64,000 nucleotides of DNA from Rhizobium sp. S152 (GTDB lineage Bacteria; Pseudomonadota; Alphaproteobacteria; Rhizobiales; Rhizobiaceae): the NCBI RefSeq assembly GCF_030380735.1, contig NZ_JAUDRZ010000001.1, positions 62,001 through 126,000 on the forward strand. The letters are read 5' to 3'. How positions within the stretch are numbered: position 1 is the stretch's first letter; each line of letters starts with the position of its first letter. This document shows positions 40,895-49,760 of the stretch, piece by piece. A program made the position numbers and the translations under genes. The notes under the pieces were generated by a model. That model was not told where the DNA came from and searched no databases. It saw only the letters and a program-made list of their open reading frames with translations.

Positions 40895-42076
40895 TCACCC
40901 CAGTAGGCTAGTGTCCTGCTTGTGGACAAGAAGCATGCTCGACGTGTTGCCGAGAATGCGGTCGTTCGAGATCATCAGCTGCGCGGAATGGGCGTCGCGC
41001 AGGTGGCGACCAATGCTGAACGGCGTGCCGTTCTTGTAGCCCATGATGCCGCAGATCAGCATCGCGTGATTTATGATGTCGAGAATCGTCTCCGACGATG
41101 CGATCTTGACGTTGTTCATGGCGACCGCGAAGCCCATCGACGAAAGCTTGTCGGCGTTGTCCTTTGCGTCCTCGTAGAATTTGAGACCAGCAACGACATT
41201 CGAGCGCACCATCTGCAGGAGGTTCGAAGCTTCGGCCAGCCGCAACGCGCCCGGGGGCGGTGCGCCGGGCGACTTACGGGCCGCGGCCCGAACGAAAGCC
41301 TGTGCGCGGCCAACGGCATCGACCGCTATCCCGTACCAAACACTGCTCCACAGCAGATGCGAGGAAGCAAGCATCGACTGCGCCGCGATCTCGGCGAACG
41401 GCTTTGGCAGAATCTGCTCAGCCGGCGCCTCTCCCTTGAACAGGAAACCATCGGAACAGGTGCCGCGCATCCCGAGCGTGTTCCACACGTGAGTCTTTTC
41501 CAGTGTGTACTGATCACGCAGGAAAACCGTCAGAACCTGATCGGACGAAGCGGCTTCCGCATGCGCCCGTGAGGTAATCATGATCATGTCGGCGTGCGAG
41601 CCGTAGGAAATGACGGTGGCGTCCTTCTCCAGGCGGCAGACACCGCCATCGATGGCAATGGCGCAAATGCTGTTGCGCAGATTGCCGCCGATTCCGCCTT
41701 CGGTGGTGGCCGAGGCGATCAGAAGCTGTTCGGCGGCGATGCGTTGCATCAGCGAACGGTGCCAGGCGCTGTTATCGCAATGCTCGACAAGGCTACAGAG
41801 CTTGATGTGATGCATGGCGAAGACCATGGCCGCTGCAGCACATGCCTGTCCGAGCATCGCGCACAGTTCGGCGATCTCGGAGATGCTGGCACCCTCGCCG
41901 CCGAGGTCACGCGCAATCTGGATGCCAAGCAGCCGCTCCGCCCTCAGAGCTTCGACCGCTTCACTCGGGAATCGCCCTTCAAAATCAACGGCGTCGGCGT
42001 GCTTGGCCGCAATGGCAGCAACGCGGGCGACCCTTGCGGAAAGGTCTGCTTCCGTGATTTTGACGGGAAAGTTCAT
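40895..42076 (-). CDS. Acyl-CoA dehydrogenase-like flavoprotein
   Basis: A 393-residue member of the acyl-CoA dehydrogenase fold: N-terminal helical domain, central beta domain ([32 protein letters not shown]) and C-terminal helices ending [20 protein letters not shown]. The usual catalytic glutamate region (EGT) near the C-terminus is replaced by SNDRI, as in relatives that act on carrier-bound or non-CoA substrates. Between the carrier-protein and aminoacyl-ligase genes (0 and 4 bases apart), it may desaturate or hydroxylate an aminoacyl group bound to the carrier, by analogy with prolyl-carrier oxidases. The substrate is not established. Confidence 0.82.
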   Translation of the reverse strand: MNFPVKITEADLSARVARVAAIAAKHADAVDFEGRFPSEAVEALRAERLLGIQIARDLGGEGASISEIAELCAMLGQACAAAAMVFAMHHIKLCSLVEHCDNSAWHRSLMQRIAAEQLLIASATTEGGIGGNLRNSICAIAIDGGVCRLEKDATVISYGSHADMIMITSRAHAEAASSDQVLTVFLRDQYTLEKTHVWNTLGMRGTCSDGFLFKGEAPAEQILPKPFAEIAAQSMLASSHLLWSSVWYGIAVDAVGRAQAFVRAAARKSPGAPPPGALRLAEASNLLQMVRSNVVAGLKFYEDAKDNADKLSSMGFAVAMNNVKIASSETILDIINHAMLICGIMGYKNGTPFSIGRHLRDAHSAQLMISNDRILGNTSSMLLVHKQDTSLLG

Positions 42077-42328
42077 TTAAGCAACTTTCCGGCTGTCATT
42101 GATGATGTCGATGGTCTTTGCGATCGCCGAAATACTGGCGAACGACTTGCGGTTCAGGAGATTATCAGGGAACTCCACATCGAAGGCTTCCTCGATGCCA
42201 AGCATCAGCTGCACGGAAGCAAAAGAGGTCAGGCCAACTGCGTAAAGGTCGGCATCATCCGCCACCTGATCGATTGCTACCGGGAGTTTCCCGAATTTGA
42301 CCAACAGTTCACGGATTGTTGTATTCAT
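42077..42328 (-). CDS. Acyl/aminoacyl carrier protein
   Basis: An 83-residue four-helix carrier. Ser35 in VGLTSFASVQLML is the phosphopantetheine attachment site (LTS in place of the DSL of fatty-acid ACP). Its stop abuts the next gene's start with no gap. It is not the fatty-acid AcpP: the helix II sequence differs and it is first of an operon with a flavoprotein and an amino acid:[carrier protein] ligase. It therefore probably carries an amino acid thioester. Confidence 0.88.
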   Translation of the reverse strand: MNTTIRELLVKFGKLPVAIDQVADDADLYAVGLTSFASVQLMLGIEEAFDVEFPDNLLNRKSFASISAIAKTIDIINDSRKVA

Positions 42329-42586
42329 TGCTTGAAATCTCCAAGATCATCATGCCTCGAGGGCGGTTCCGACCGCCTGTCCACAATAGCCGTAATCAGA
42401 AAAAGCCAATATTCCACTAAATGACGTAGTTAAAACCAATTAATCACTGATGTTAAAAGCTTAACCGAATGAAACCGTCAAGATTGAGTTAGTCAGCGCG
42501 AGCAATGACTTAGTGATTGCATCGCCTCATGCGCCAACGTTTCTGCGAAAGAAGAGTTGGATGAAAACAATACGCCTTTCGCCGAC

Positions 42587-43642
42587 CTAGGTCGCCGCTG
42601 GCGGATAGTCGTGGGCGTCGCCACGAAAATCACTGACCGAGTAACAACCTTCGGCAGTTTTTCGGACGACAGTTCGTGCAATATCCGCCTTGCCGAACCC
42701 GCCGGGTATGTCGAGAATATAAGTCGGCTGGCACAGCCCCGAAATCCGGCCGCGAAGGGCGGAGACGATCGACTGCCCTTCTTCGATAGATATCCGGAAG
42801 TGACTGGTGCCCGGCGCAAGATCAGGGTGATGGAGATAGTACGGCTTCACCCGCGTTTCGACGAACCCCTTCATCAGCTCCGCAAGCACCGCGGGATCGT
42901 CGTTCACACCTCTCAGCAGGACCGACTGGCTGATCATGACGATACCGGCATCCACGAGCCTGCCGCAGGCCGCGCGCGCCGCGTCGGTCAGTTCGCGCGG
43001 GTGATTGGCATGCAACGCGACATAGACGGTTTTGCCGCTCGCCTTCAGCGCGGCGATCAGTGCTGCATCGACCTTGCCCGGATCGACAACGGGGACACGC
43101 GTATGAAACCTGACGATCTTCACGTGATCGATGGAAGCCAGTTCCCGAAGCATTTCTTCGAGCCGCCGCGGCGACAGGACCAACGGATCGCCGCCGGTTA
43201 GGATGACCTCCCATATTTCCGTGTGCTCGCGAATATAATCGAATGCGGCCTTCATTGCCGCCGGATCGAGCGTTCCCAGTCCCTGCGGCCCTACCATCTC
43301 GCGCCGAAAGCAGAAGCGGCAATAGACCGGGCAGACATGCACGGCCTTGAGCAGCACGCGATCCGGATAGCGATGGACGATCCCTTCCACCGGGCTGTGC
43401 GCGTGATCACCGATCGGATCGACCCGCTCTTCCGGCGTCAGCAGAAGCTCCGATGTATCCGGCACGAACTGCCGGGCGATCGGGTCGGCCGGGTCCGAGG
43501 TGTCTATCAGCCCGGCGACATCGGGCGTAAGCGCGATCGCATATTTGTGGGCGACCGCTTCCAGAGAGGCGCGATCCCGCGCGCCGAGCAGGCCTGCCCG
43601 GTCGAGATCCTCAACACTCTTGAGCGATCGTGCCGACGTCAT
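42587..43642 (-). CDS. epmB: EF-P beta-lysylation protein EpmB (lysine 2,3-aminomutase family)
   Basis: A 351-residue radical-SAM, PLP-dependent aminomutase that makes (R)-beta-lysine for elongation factor P. The iron-sulfur motif CPVYCRFCF (CX3CX2C) is intact; ILTGGDPLVL is a typical SAM-binding region, and the PLP lysine lies in the C-terminal part (LDIPGGFGKADI). It overlaps epmA by four bases and lies close to efp, which favours EpmB over catabolic KamA. Confidence 0.92.
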   Translation of the reverse strand: MTSARSLKSVEDLDRAGLLGARDRASLEAVAHKYAIALTPDVAGLIDTSDPADPIARQFVPDTSELLLTPEERVDPIGDHAHSPVEGIVHRYPDRVLLKAVHVCPVYCRFCFRREMVGPQGLGTLDPAAMKAAFDYIREHTEIWEVILTGGDPLVLSPRRLEEMLRELASIDHVKIVRFHTRVPVVDPGKVDAALIAALKASGKTVYVALHANHPRELTDAARAACGRLVDAGIVMISQSVLLRGVNDDPAVLAELMKGFVETRVKPYYLHHPDLAPGTSHFRISIEEGQSIVSALRGRISGLCQPTYILDIPGGFGKADIARTVVRKTAEGCYSVSDFRGDAHDYPPAAT

Positions 43643-44703
43643 CGGCCATACTCCGCGACCGGGGCCCAGAGCACCTGATCGATGCGTGATGCGCCGGTTG
43701 CCAGCATGACCAGGCGATCGAAACCAAGCGCGATGCCGCTCGCTTCCGGCATGATCGCAAGCGCCGCGAGAAAATCCTCATCGATCGGATAGGCCTCGCC
43801 GTAGATCCGCGTCTTTTCCGCCATCTCGATCTCGAATCGGCGGCGCTGTTCGGCGGCGTTGGTGAGTTCACCGAAACCGTTGGCCAGCTCGACGCCGCAG
43901 GCATAGACCTCGAAGCGCTCGGCAACCCTCGGATCACCCGCCGACGGCCTGGCGAGCGCCGCCTCCGATACCGGATACTCATCGAGGATGGTGACCCGCC
44001 CGAAGCCGAGATGCGGCTCGACCTTTTCGACGAGGACGCGGCTGAACAGATCGGCCCAGCCGTCGTCGTCAGCTATCCGCATGCCGACCCGCGCCATTTC
44101 GGCGGCCAGATGCGTCCGGTCCGTCTCACCAGTGGGCATTACCGATCCGAGCAGGTCGATATCGGCATGGCGGCGGAACGCATCCGCGACGCTGATCCGC
44201 TCGGGACCAGCGAATGGATCGCACTCCCGGCCGCGAAAGGTGAGCTTCGGCGTGCCCGTGGTTTCGGCCGCCAGCGCCAGGATGCGCACGCAATCCATCA
44301 TCAGGCTCTCGTAGCTTTCGCCGACGCGATACCATTCCAGCATGGTAAACTCGGGATGATGTAGCGGCCCGCGCTCGCGGTTGCGATAGACGTGAGCAAA
44401 GCAGGCGATGCGCTGCTCGCCCGCCGACAGCAGCTTCTTGCAGGCGAATTCCGGCGAAGTGTGCAGATAGAAGGGCGCTGCCTGCCCATCCGTCGTCAGC
44501 GCCTCGGTGACAAAACCGTGCAGATGCGCCTCGTTGCCGGGCGAGATCTGCAGCGCCGACGTATCGACCTCGATGAAATCCTCGCGCCCGAAATAGCCGC
44601 GCAACGATGCCTGGATCGCGTTGCGTCCGATCAGGAACGGGCGGCGATCCGAGTGGACGCTAGGCGTCCACCAGGGAGACACTGTTACGATCGGGGCTTT
44701 CAT
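43639..44703 (-). CDS. epmA: EF-P lysyltransferase EpmA (PoxA/GenX)
   Basis: A 354-residue class II lysyl-tRNA synthetase-like enzyme without the anticodon-binding domain; it attaches beta-lysine to the conserved lysine of EF-P. The class II elements YLHTSPEFACKKLL, FRNRERGPLHHPEFTMLEWY-like YRNRERGPLHHPEFTMLEW and C-terminal SGIALGFDRLVML are present. It is divergent from efp (150 bases between starts) and overlaps epmB. Confidence 0.94.
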   Translation of the reverse strand: MKAPIVTVSPWWTPSVHSDRRPFLIGRNAIQASLRGYFGREDFIEVDTSALQISPGNEAHLHGFVTEALTTDGQAAPFYLHTSPEFACKKLLSAGEQRIACFAHVYRNRERGPLHHPEFTMLEWYRVGESYESLMMDCVRILALAAETTGTPKLTFRGRECDPFAGPERISVADAFRRHADIDLLGSVMPTGETDRTHLAAEMARVGMRIADDDGWADLFSRVLVEKVEPHLGFGRVTILDEYPVSEAALARPSAGDPRVAERFEVYACGVELANGFGELTNAAEQRRRFEIEMAEKTRIYGEAYPIDEDFLAALAIMPEASGIALGFDRLVMLATGASRIDQVLWAPVAEYGR

Positions 44704-44853
44704 TCGATGATGCCTGACCTTTGTAACCCACGCGAGGGCTGGCTATTTGCCGGATTTTAGGTTAGTTGCGCCCCCAAAGAACAATCAATTGCGTCTTCGG
44801 GGCCATTTCGACAGTCCTCTACGACGCCACCAGCCGAGTTACAAGGAAGTCTT

Positions 44854-45423
44854 ATGGTAAAGGTCATCGCCTCTTCCGTCCGCAAGGGCAACGTCCTCGA
44901 AGTCGAGGGCAAGCTCTACGTCGTTCTGACGGCCAACAACTTTCACCCGGGCAAGGGCACGCCGGTTACCCAGGTTGATATGCGCCGTATCGTCGACGGC
45001 GTGAAGGTGTCGGAACGTTGGCGCACCACCGAGCAGGTCGAGCGTGCCTTTGTCGAGGACGTCAACCACCAGTTTCTCTATGAAGATGGCGAAGGCTTCC
45101 ACTTCATGAACCCGGAAACTTACGATCAGGTCGTCGTCGATATCGAAACCATGGGCGACCAGAAGGCCTATCTCCAGGAAGGCATGGTCTGCATTCTGTC
45201 CATGCACGAAGGCGTCGCGCTTGCCCTGCAGCTGCCGCGCCACGTGACGCTCGAGATCACCGAGACCGAGCCGGTCGTGAAGGGCCAGACGGCCTCGTCG
45301 TCCTACAAGCCGGCCATGCTGTCGAACGGCATCCGCACCTCGGTACCGCCGCACATCGATGCCGGCACCCGCGTCGTCATCGCGACCGAAGACAACTCCT
45401 ACGTCGAGCGCGCCAAGAACTAA
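44854..45423 (+). CDS. efp: Elongation factor P
   Basis: A 189-residue three-domain translation factor (KOW-like domain I and two OB folds) that rescues ribosomes at polyproline stretches. The modified residue Lys34 is in HPGKGTPV, which is the lysine type served by EpmA/EpmB, both encoded divergently next door. The C-terminal signature [10 protein letters not shown] is present. An intrinsic terminator follows 22 bases after the stop. Confidence 0.98.
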   Translation: MVKVIASSVRKGNVLEVEGKLYVVLTANNFHPGKGTPVTQVDMRRIVDGVKVSERWRTTEQVERAFVEDVNHQFLYEDGEGFHFMNPETYDQVVVDIETMGDQKAYLQEGMVCILSMHEGVALALQLPRHVTLEITETEPVVKGQTASSSYKPAMLSNGIRTSVPPHIDAGTRVVIATEDNSYVERAKN

Positions 45424-45444
45424 GCGCTCTCGCACACCAAATCG

Positions 45445-45478
45445 AAAAAGCCGCGTCGGAAACGATGCGGCTTTTTTT
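45445..45478 (+). terminator. Intrinsic terminator of efp
   Basis: AAAAAGCCGC (45445-45454) pairs with GCGGCTTTTT (45468-45477) around a central loop, followed by a run of T residues. Confidence 0.9.
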
Positions 45479-45502
45479 ATTGGATTCGTCGCCGGCAAAC
45501 AA

Positions 45503-45528
45503 AAAACGCCGGGCTAAGCCGGCGTTTT
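45503..45528 (-). terminator. Intrinsic terminator of the lipoprotein gene (possibly bidirectional)
   Basis: AAAACGCCGG (45503-45512) pairs with CCGGCGTTTT (45519-45528) around GCTAAG. On the minus strand the stem runs into six T residues, 36 bases after the stop of the glycine-zipper gene; on the plus strand it runs into TTTTCG. Confidence 0.8.
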
Positions 45529-45563
45529 CGAGTGTTTTCGAAATGTTGCGTGACGCGCTGTAA

Positions 45564-45824
45564 TTAGCGCGGGCAACGTGCCTCGTAGCGGCGGCCGTAG
45601 CGATCGCGATAGACGCAGTAACCGCGGCGTTCGACCGACTGGCCGATCAGAGCGCCAGCAAGGCCACCAGCGACAGCGCCGACAGCAGCGCCACCCCAGC
45701 TGTGGCTAACGGCGCCGCCGATAACCGCGCCAGTACCGGCACCGATGGCAGTACCCTGTTCCGTGGCCGTGCAGGATGCAAGCGCGCCAACCAGAGCACC
45801 AATCAGAACAATCTTCTTCATCAT
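45564..45824 (-). CDS. Small glycine-zipper lipoprotein
   Basis: An 86-residue secreted protein. The signal peptide ends in the lipobox LASC, predicting lipidation at Cys18. The mature part contains GxxxG/AxxxG repeats (GTAIGAGTGAVIGGAV, GAVAGGLAGALIGQ) of the glycine-zipper/YmgG-OmpA-like class, ending in a Tyr/Arg-rich tail with two cysteines. These are membrane-associated proteins of unknown mechanism. GGGAG lies 8 bases before the ATG. It lies 28 bases after the DUF3309 gene and may be co-transcribed from the same stress promoter. Confidence 0.82.
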   Translation of the reverse strand: MMKKIVLIGALVGALASCTATEQGTAIGAGTGAVIGGAVSHSWGGAAVGAVAGGLAGALIGQSVERRGYCVYRDRYGRRYEARCPR

Positions 45825-45852
45825 GACATTAACTCCCAGGTTTTTCGGGCAC

Positions 45853-46008
45853 TTAGATACGGCCCATGAGCAACAGAATAATGATAATCAGCAGAACTAG
45901 TCCTAAACCACCGGAAGGTCCATAGCCCCAGCTGCGGCTGTAACCCCAGTTAGGCAAGGCGCCGACCAAAAGCAGAATAAGGATGATGAGCAGTATCGTG
46001 CCAAGCAT
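45853..46008 (-). CDS. DUF3309 mini-protein
   Basis: A 51-residue membrane protein. It has two hydrophobic segments, MLGTILLIILILLLVGALP and GLVLLIIIILLLMGRI, joined by the conserved NWGYSRSWGYGPSGG loop, which matches the DUF3309 family, common in Rhizobiales and often stress-induced. It is too short for usual length cut-offs. A near-consensus EcfG promoter (46050-46074) places its transcript start about 35 bases upstream of the ATG. Confidence 0.88.
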   Translation of the reverse strand: MLGTILLIILILLLVGALPNWGYSRSWGYGPSGGLGLVLLIIIILLLMGRI

Positions 46009-46049
46009 GGTTTATGTCCTCAACTCGTCGTGTATACGAATGGACACAA

Positions 46050-46074
46050 AACACACGTCCGCGATTTTTGTTCC
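46050..46074 (-). promoter_or_regulatory. EcfG (general stress) type promoter for DUF3309
   Basis: On the minus strand GGAAC (46074-46070) is followed by a 16-base spacer and TGTT (46053-46050), one base from the alphaproteobacterial general-stress consensus GGAAC-N16-17-CGTT. Confidence 0.5.
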
Positions 46075-46521
46075 GCCGAGTTTCGCGCTTTCGTATGGCC
46101 TTGCGATGTGTGTGGCAGGAAAACATCACAAAGCTCCCCGAAATCGGCAAAGAGCTCCCGAAAATAGCGGCTTCGACGTTTGTCGTATGGTTAAATTATC
46201 ATGCAATTACAATATTTTGCGATGCACAAACAGAGAAACCGGAAATATCGTTGATTCGTCGGCTATTTGTTCCGCTTTTGGCCAAAACGCTTGCCAGCTA
46301 AGTTCTTGTAATGAATCTTGCGAAAAATCGAGGTTGGCAAGCGATTTACGTTGACAGGCCACTTCCTATCCTCCGTTCCGCCCGTCAAACTTCGGCAGAT
46401 TCACGATCTAGTGGGAAAAAGTGATTCAAAATCAATACTTAGCCGTGAACAAACCCTGAATCATCCGGAGTCACTGATTCGTCTCCGATTCGTTCTCAAA
46501 CTGTTCCGGCTCGCAGCCATC

Positions 46522-46550
46522 TTGTTTCAAACACCCCCGATCGCTTATAA
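46522..46550 (+). promoter_or_regulatory. Sigma-70-like promoter upstream of helicase
   Basis: TTGTTT (46522-46527), a 17-base spacer and TTATAA (46545-46550) lie about 115 bases before the helicase ATG. Confidence 0.45.
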
Positions 46551-46664
46551 ATCCCTTCGTTAAATGAAGTTCAGCCCTTGCGTTTGCTCAGGTGGCTGTC
46601 CATGTGTGTTCGGCTTCTGATAGAAGCGGACGTGACCTGAGGCTCCCGCCTCACTTGCAGGACC

Positions 46665-49600
46665 ATGACACTGACATCGCAGCCGATGATACTGAGCGGG
46701 CGCGGGGTGACCGCGGTGCTTGGACCGACCAATACCGGCAAGACGCATTATGCCATCGAGCGCATGGTCGCGCATGGCACCGGCGTGATCGGCCTGCCGT
46801 TGCGCCTTCTGGCGCGCGAGGTCTACACGCGGGTTGTCGAGAAGGTCGGCGTCCAGAATGTTGCGCTGGTCACCGGCGAGGAAAAGATCTCTCCGCCGAA
46901 GGCCCGCTATTCGGTCTGTACCGTCGAAGCCATGCCGCGCGAAACCAAGGCCGCCTTCGTCGCCATCGATGAGGTGCAGCTGGCCGGCGATCTCGAGCGC
47001 GGCCATATCTTCACCGATCGCATCCTGCATCTGCGTGGCCGCGACGAAACGCTGCTGCTCGGCGCCGGAACCATGCGACCGATCCTGCAGCAACTGCTGC
47101 CTGGTATCACCGTTGTCGAGCGTCCCCGCCTCTCGCACCTTTTCTACGCCGGCCAGAAGAAGCTGACGCGCCTGCCGCAGCGCTCCGCCATCGTCGCCTT
47201 TTCGGCTGACGAGGTCTATGCGATCGCAGAACTCATTCGTCGCCAGCGTGGCGGCGCGGCGGTCGTGCTCGGCGCGCTCAGCCCACGCACCCGCAATTCG
47301 CAGGTGGCGCTCTACCAGGAAGGCGACGTCGAATATCTGGTCGCGACCGACGCCATTGGCATGGGTCTCAACCTCGATGTCGACCATGTCGCCTTTGCCC
47401 AGGACCGCAAGTTCGACGGCTACCAGTTCCGCAATCTCAATCCGTCCGAGCTCGGCCAGATCGCCGGCCGTGCCGGCCGCCATCTGCGCGACGGCACCTT
47501 CGGCGTCACCGGCCACGTCGATCCCTTCGACGAGGAACTGGTTGAACGCATCGAAGGCCACGAGTTCGATAACGTCAAGGTGCTGCAGTGGCGCACCAAG
47601 GAGCTCGACTACGCCTCGATCCGCGCGCTGCGCGCGAGCCTCGAGACCGGCCCGCGCGTCACCGGCCTGACGCGCGCCCTGCCGGCAGTCGATCAGCAGG
47701 CGCTGGAGCACCTGTCGCGCTACCCCGAGATCAACGACCTGGCGACCACCCCGGAACGGGTGGAAAAGCTCTGGGAAGCCTGCGCGCTTCCCGACTACCG
47801 GCGTATCGCCCCCGCACAACATGCCGATCTGATTTCGACCCTCTTTTCTGATCTCGTGCGATATGGCACGGTGAACGAGGACTTCCTTGCCGAGCAAGTG
47901 CGCCGGGCGGATCGAACAGACGGCGAAATTGACACGCTTTCGGCGCGAATCGCGCAGATAAGGACTTGGACCTATGTGTCGAATCGGCCCAATTGGCTTG
48001 CCGATCCGACACACTGGCAGGAAAAGACGCGGGAAATCGAAGATCGATTGTCCGATGCGTTACATGAAAGGTTGACGAAACGCTTTGTTGATCGCAGGAC
48101 GTCTGTGCTCATGAAGCGCCTGAGAGAGAATGCGATGCTGGAAGCTGAAATCAGTGTAAATGGCGATGTCTTCGTTGAAGGACATCATGTAGGGCAGTTG
48201 TCCGGTTTCCGGTTCACGCCCATCGGAGGAGCTGAGGGACCGGACGCGAAAGCTGTCCAGACTGCTTCCCAGAAGGCGCTTGCTTTGGAATTCGAGGCGC
48301 GCGCAGCGCGTATCCATGCCGCCGGCAACAGCGATCTGGCGATCGGCTCCGATGGCGCGATCCGCTGGCTCGGCGATCCCGTCGCACGCTTGACGGGCAG
48401 CGACCACATTATGCGCCCGCGTGTCATCCTGCTCGCCGACGAGCAGCTGACCGGCAACGCCCGCGACCACGTGGCCGCCCGTCTCGAGCGCTTCGTGAAC
48501 CATCACATCTCGACCGTGCTGAAGCCGCTGGACGATCTGTCCCGCGCCGAAGACCTGCAGGGTCTCGCCAAGGGCCTGGCATTCCAGCTCGTGGAAAATC
48601 TCGGCGTGCTCTTCCGTCGCGACGTGACCGAGGAGGTGAAGTCGCTCGACCAGGACGCCCGCGCCTCGATGCGCCGCTACGGCGTTCGCTTCGGCGCCTA
48701 CCACATCTTCGTTCCCGCGCTGCTGAAGCCGGCTCCGGCCGAGCTTATCACGCTGCTCTGGGGCCTGAAGAATGACGGCCTCGACAAGCCGGGCTACGGC
48801 GACCTCATCCCGGTTCTGGCCGCCGGCCGCACATCCGTGGTTACCGATCCAAGCTACGAGCGCACCTTCTACAAGCTCGCTGGCTTCCGTTTCCTCGGCA
48901 AGCGCGCCGTGCGCATCGATATCCTTGAGCGCCTGGCTGATATCATCCGTCCGCTGCTGCAGTGGAAGCCCGGCCAGCCGAACCGCCCTGAGGGCGCCTA
49001 TGACGGCCGCCGCTTCACGACCACCACGGCCATGCTGTCCATCCTCGGCGCCACGCTCGAGGACATGGAAGAAATCCTCAAGGGCCTCGGCTATCGCGCC
49101 GACGCCGTGAAGGCCGAGGACGCCGCCGCTCATCTGGCCACGCAGGACGCTTCGTCGGCTCCTGCCGCCACCGTGGAAGCGAGCACGGAAGAAGCCGCCG
49201 ACAAGGCTGATCACGACGATGCGGATACCGCATCCGAGGAAGCGCCGGCATCGGAAGCCCCAGTTGTCGAGGCATCTGCACCGGAAGCCGCTGCCGAGGT
49301 GCAACCTGCCGCCGAAGCAACGGAAACCGAGGAACCGAAGCCGGTTCTCCTGTGGCGCCTTGGCGGCCGCACCGACAACAACCAGCGCCAGGCGCGCGGT
49401 CATGGCGAACGCCGTGGCGGCGACCGCCAGGGTCAAGGTCAGGGTCAAGGCGAACGCCAGGATCGCGGTCAGGGCCATCGTCGCCAGGGCGGCGAAGGCG
49501 GCGACAACCGGGAGGGCAACCGCCAGAACCGTGGCAAGGATGGCGGCAAGCCGCATCAGGGCCGTGGTGACCGCAACGAACAGCGTGGCGAGCGCCAGGA

Positions 49601-49757
49601 TCGCGGCGGCAACCGTGATCGCAACGATCGCAACAACAACCGCGGCGGCAATCAGCCGCTGCGCTTCGAGGCAAAGCCCCCGCGCAAGGAGAAGCCGGTG
49701 GATCCGGATTCGCCCTTCGCCAAGCTCGCTGCCTTGAAGGAGCAGATGAAGAAGTAA
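46665..49757 (+). CDS. SUV3-like ATP-dependent RNA helicase with RG/Q-rich tail
   Basis: A 1,030-residue SF2 (Ski2-like) helicase resembling the mitochondrial degradosome helicase SUV3. Motif I GPTNTGKT is at residues 20-27, motif II DEVQ at 102-105, and motif VI QIAGRAGR near 265. The central region has SUV3-like WTYVSNRPNWLADPTHWQ. Residues about 810-900 are acidic and Ala/Glu-rich; the last 120 are disordered, with RGG, RGD and GQGQG repeats and a basic end, typical of RNA-binding, condensate-forming tails. The start has no strong Shine-Dalgarno; an ATG 7 codons downstream is possible. An S4-domain RNA-binding protein gene follows after 3 bases, pointing to a role in RNA or ribosome quality control. 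Confidence 0.85.
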   Translation: MTLTSQPMILSGRGVTAVLGPTNTGKTHYAIERMVAHGTGVIGLPLRLLAREVYTRVVEKVGVQNVALVTGEEKISPPKARYSVCTVEAMPRETKAAFVAIDEVQLAGDLERGHIFTDRILHLRGRDETLLLGAGTMRPILQQLLPGITVVERPRLSHLFYAGQKKLTRLPQRSAIVAFSADEVYAIAELIRRQRGGAAVVLGALSPRTRNSQVALYQEGDVEYLVATDAIGMGLNLDVDHVAFAQDRKFDGYQFRNLNPSELGQIAGRAGRHLRDGTFGVTGHVDPFDEELVERIEGHEFDNVKVLQWRTKELDYASIRALRASLETGPRVTGLTRALPAVDQQALEHLSRYPEINDLATTPERVEKLWEACALPDYRRIAPAQHADLISTLFSDLVRYGTVNEDFLAEQVRRADRTDGEIDTLSARIAQIRTWTYVSNRPNWLADPTHWQEKTREIEDRLSDALHERLTKRFVDRRTSVLMKRLRENAMLEAEISVNGDVFVEGHHVGQLSGFRFTPIGGAEGPDAKAVQTASQKALALEFEARAARIHAAGNSDLAIGSDGAIRWLGDPVARLTGSDHIMRPRVILLADEQLTGNARDHVAARLERFVNHHISTVLKPLDDLSRAEDLQGLAKGLAFQLVENLGVLFRRDVTEEVKSLDQDARASMRRYGVRFGAYHIFVPALLKPAPAELITLLWGLKNDGLDKPGYGDLIPVLAAGRTSVVTDPSYERTFYKLAGFRFLGKRAVRIDILERLADIIRPLLQWKPGQPNRPEGAYDGRRFTTTTAMLSILGATLEDMEEILKGLGYRADAVKAEDAAAHLATQDASSAPAATVEASTEEAADKADHDDADTASEEAPASEAPVVEASAPEAAAEVQPAAEATETEEPKPVLLWRLGGRTDNNQRQARGHGERRGGDRQGQGQGQGERQDRGQGHRRQGGEGGDNREGNRQNRGKDGGKPHQGRGDRNEQRGERQDRGGNRDRNDRNNNRGGNQPLRFEAKPPRKEKPVDPDSPFAKLAALKEQMKK

Positions 49758-49760
49758 GCC

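Larger units (their letters stand above)
46009..46664. other. Intergenic region between divergent DUF3309 and helicase genes
   Basis: About 650 bases of lower-GC sequence. It contains the EcfG-like promoter for DUF3309 and a sigma-70-like promoter for the helicase. Short open frames on both strands lack ribosome-binding sites and typical codon use; I see no supported gene. An unannotated small RNA is possible. Confidence 0.45.

Noticed and set aside
45983..46354. Plus-strand open frames in the 46.0-46.6 kb spacer
   Set aside because: No ribosome-binding site, atypical codon use, and overlap with the DUF3309 promoter and gene.
46560..48014. 484-codon minus-strand open frame under the helicase gene
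   Set aside because: It is antisense to conserved helicase motifs and has no recognisable domain.
49352..49757. Tandem repeat region in the helicase gene as a mobile or CRISPR-like element
   Set aside because: The repeats are imperfect in-frame codons for RG/GQ-rich tail residues with no regular spacers.
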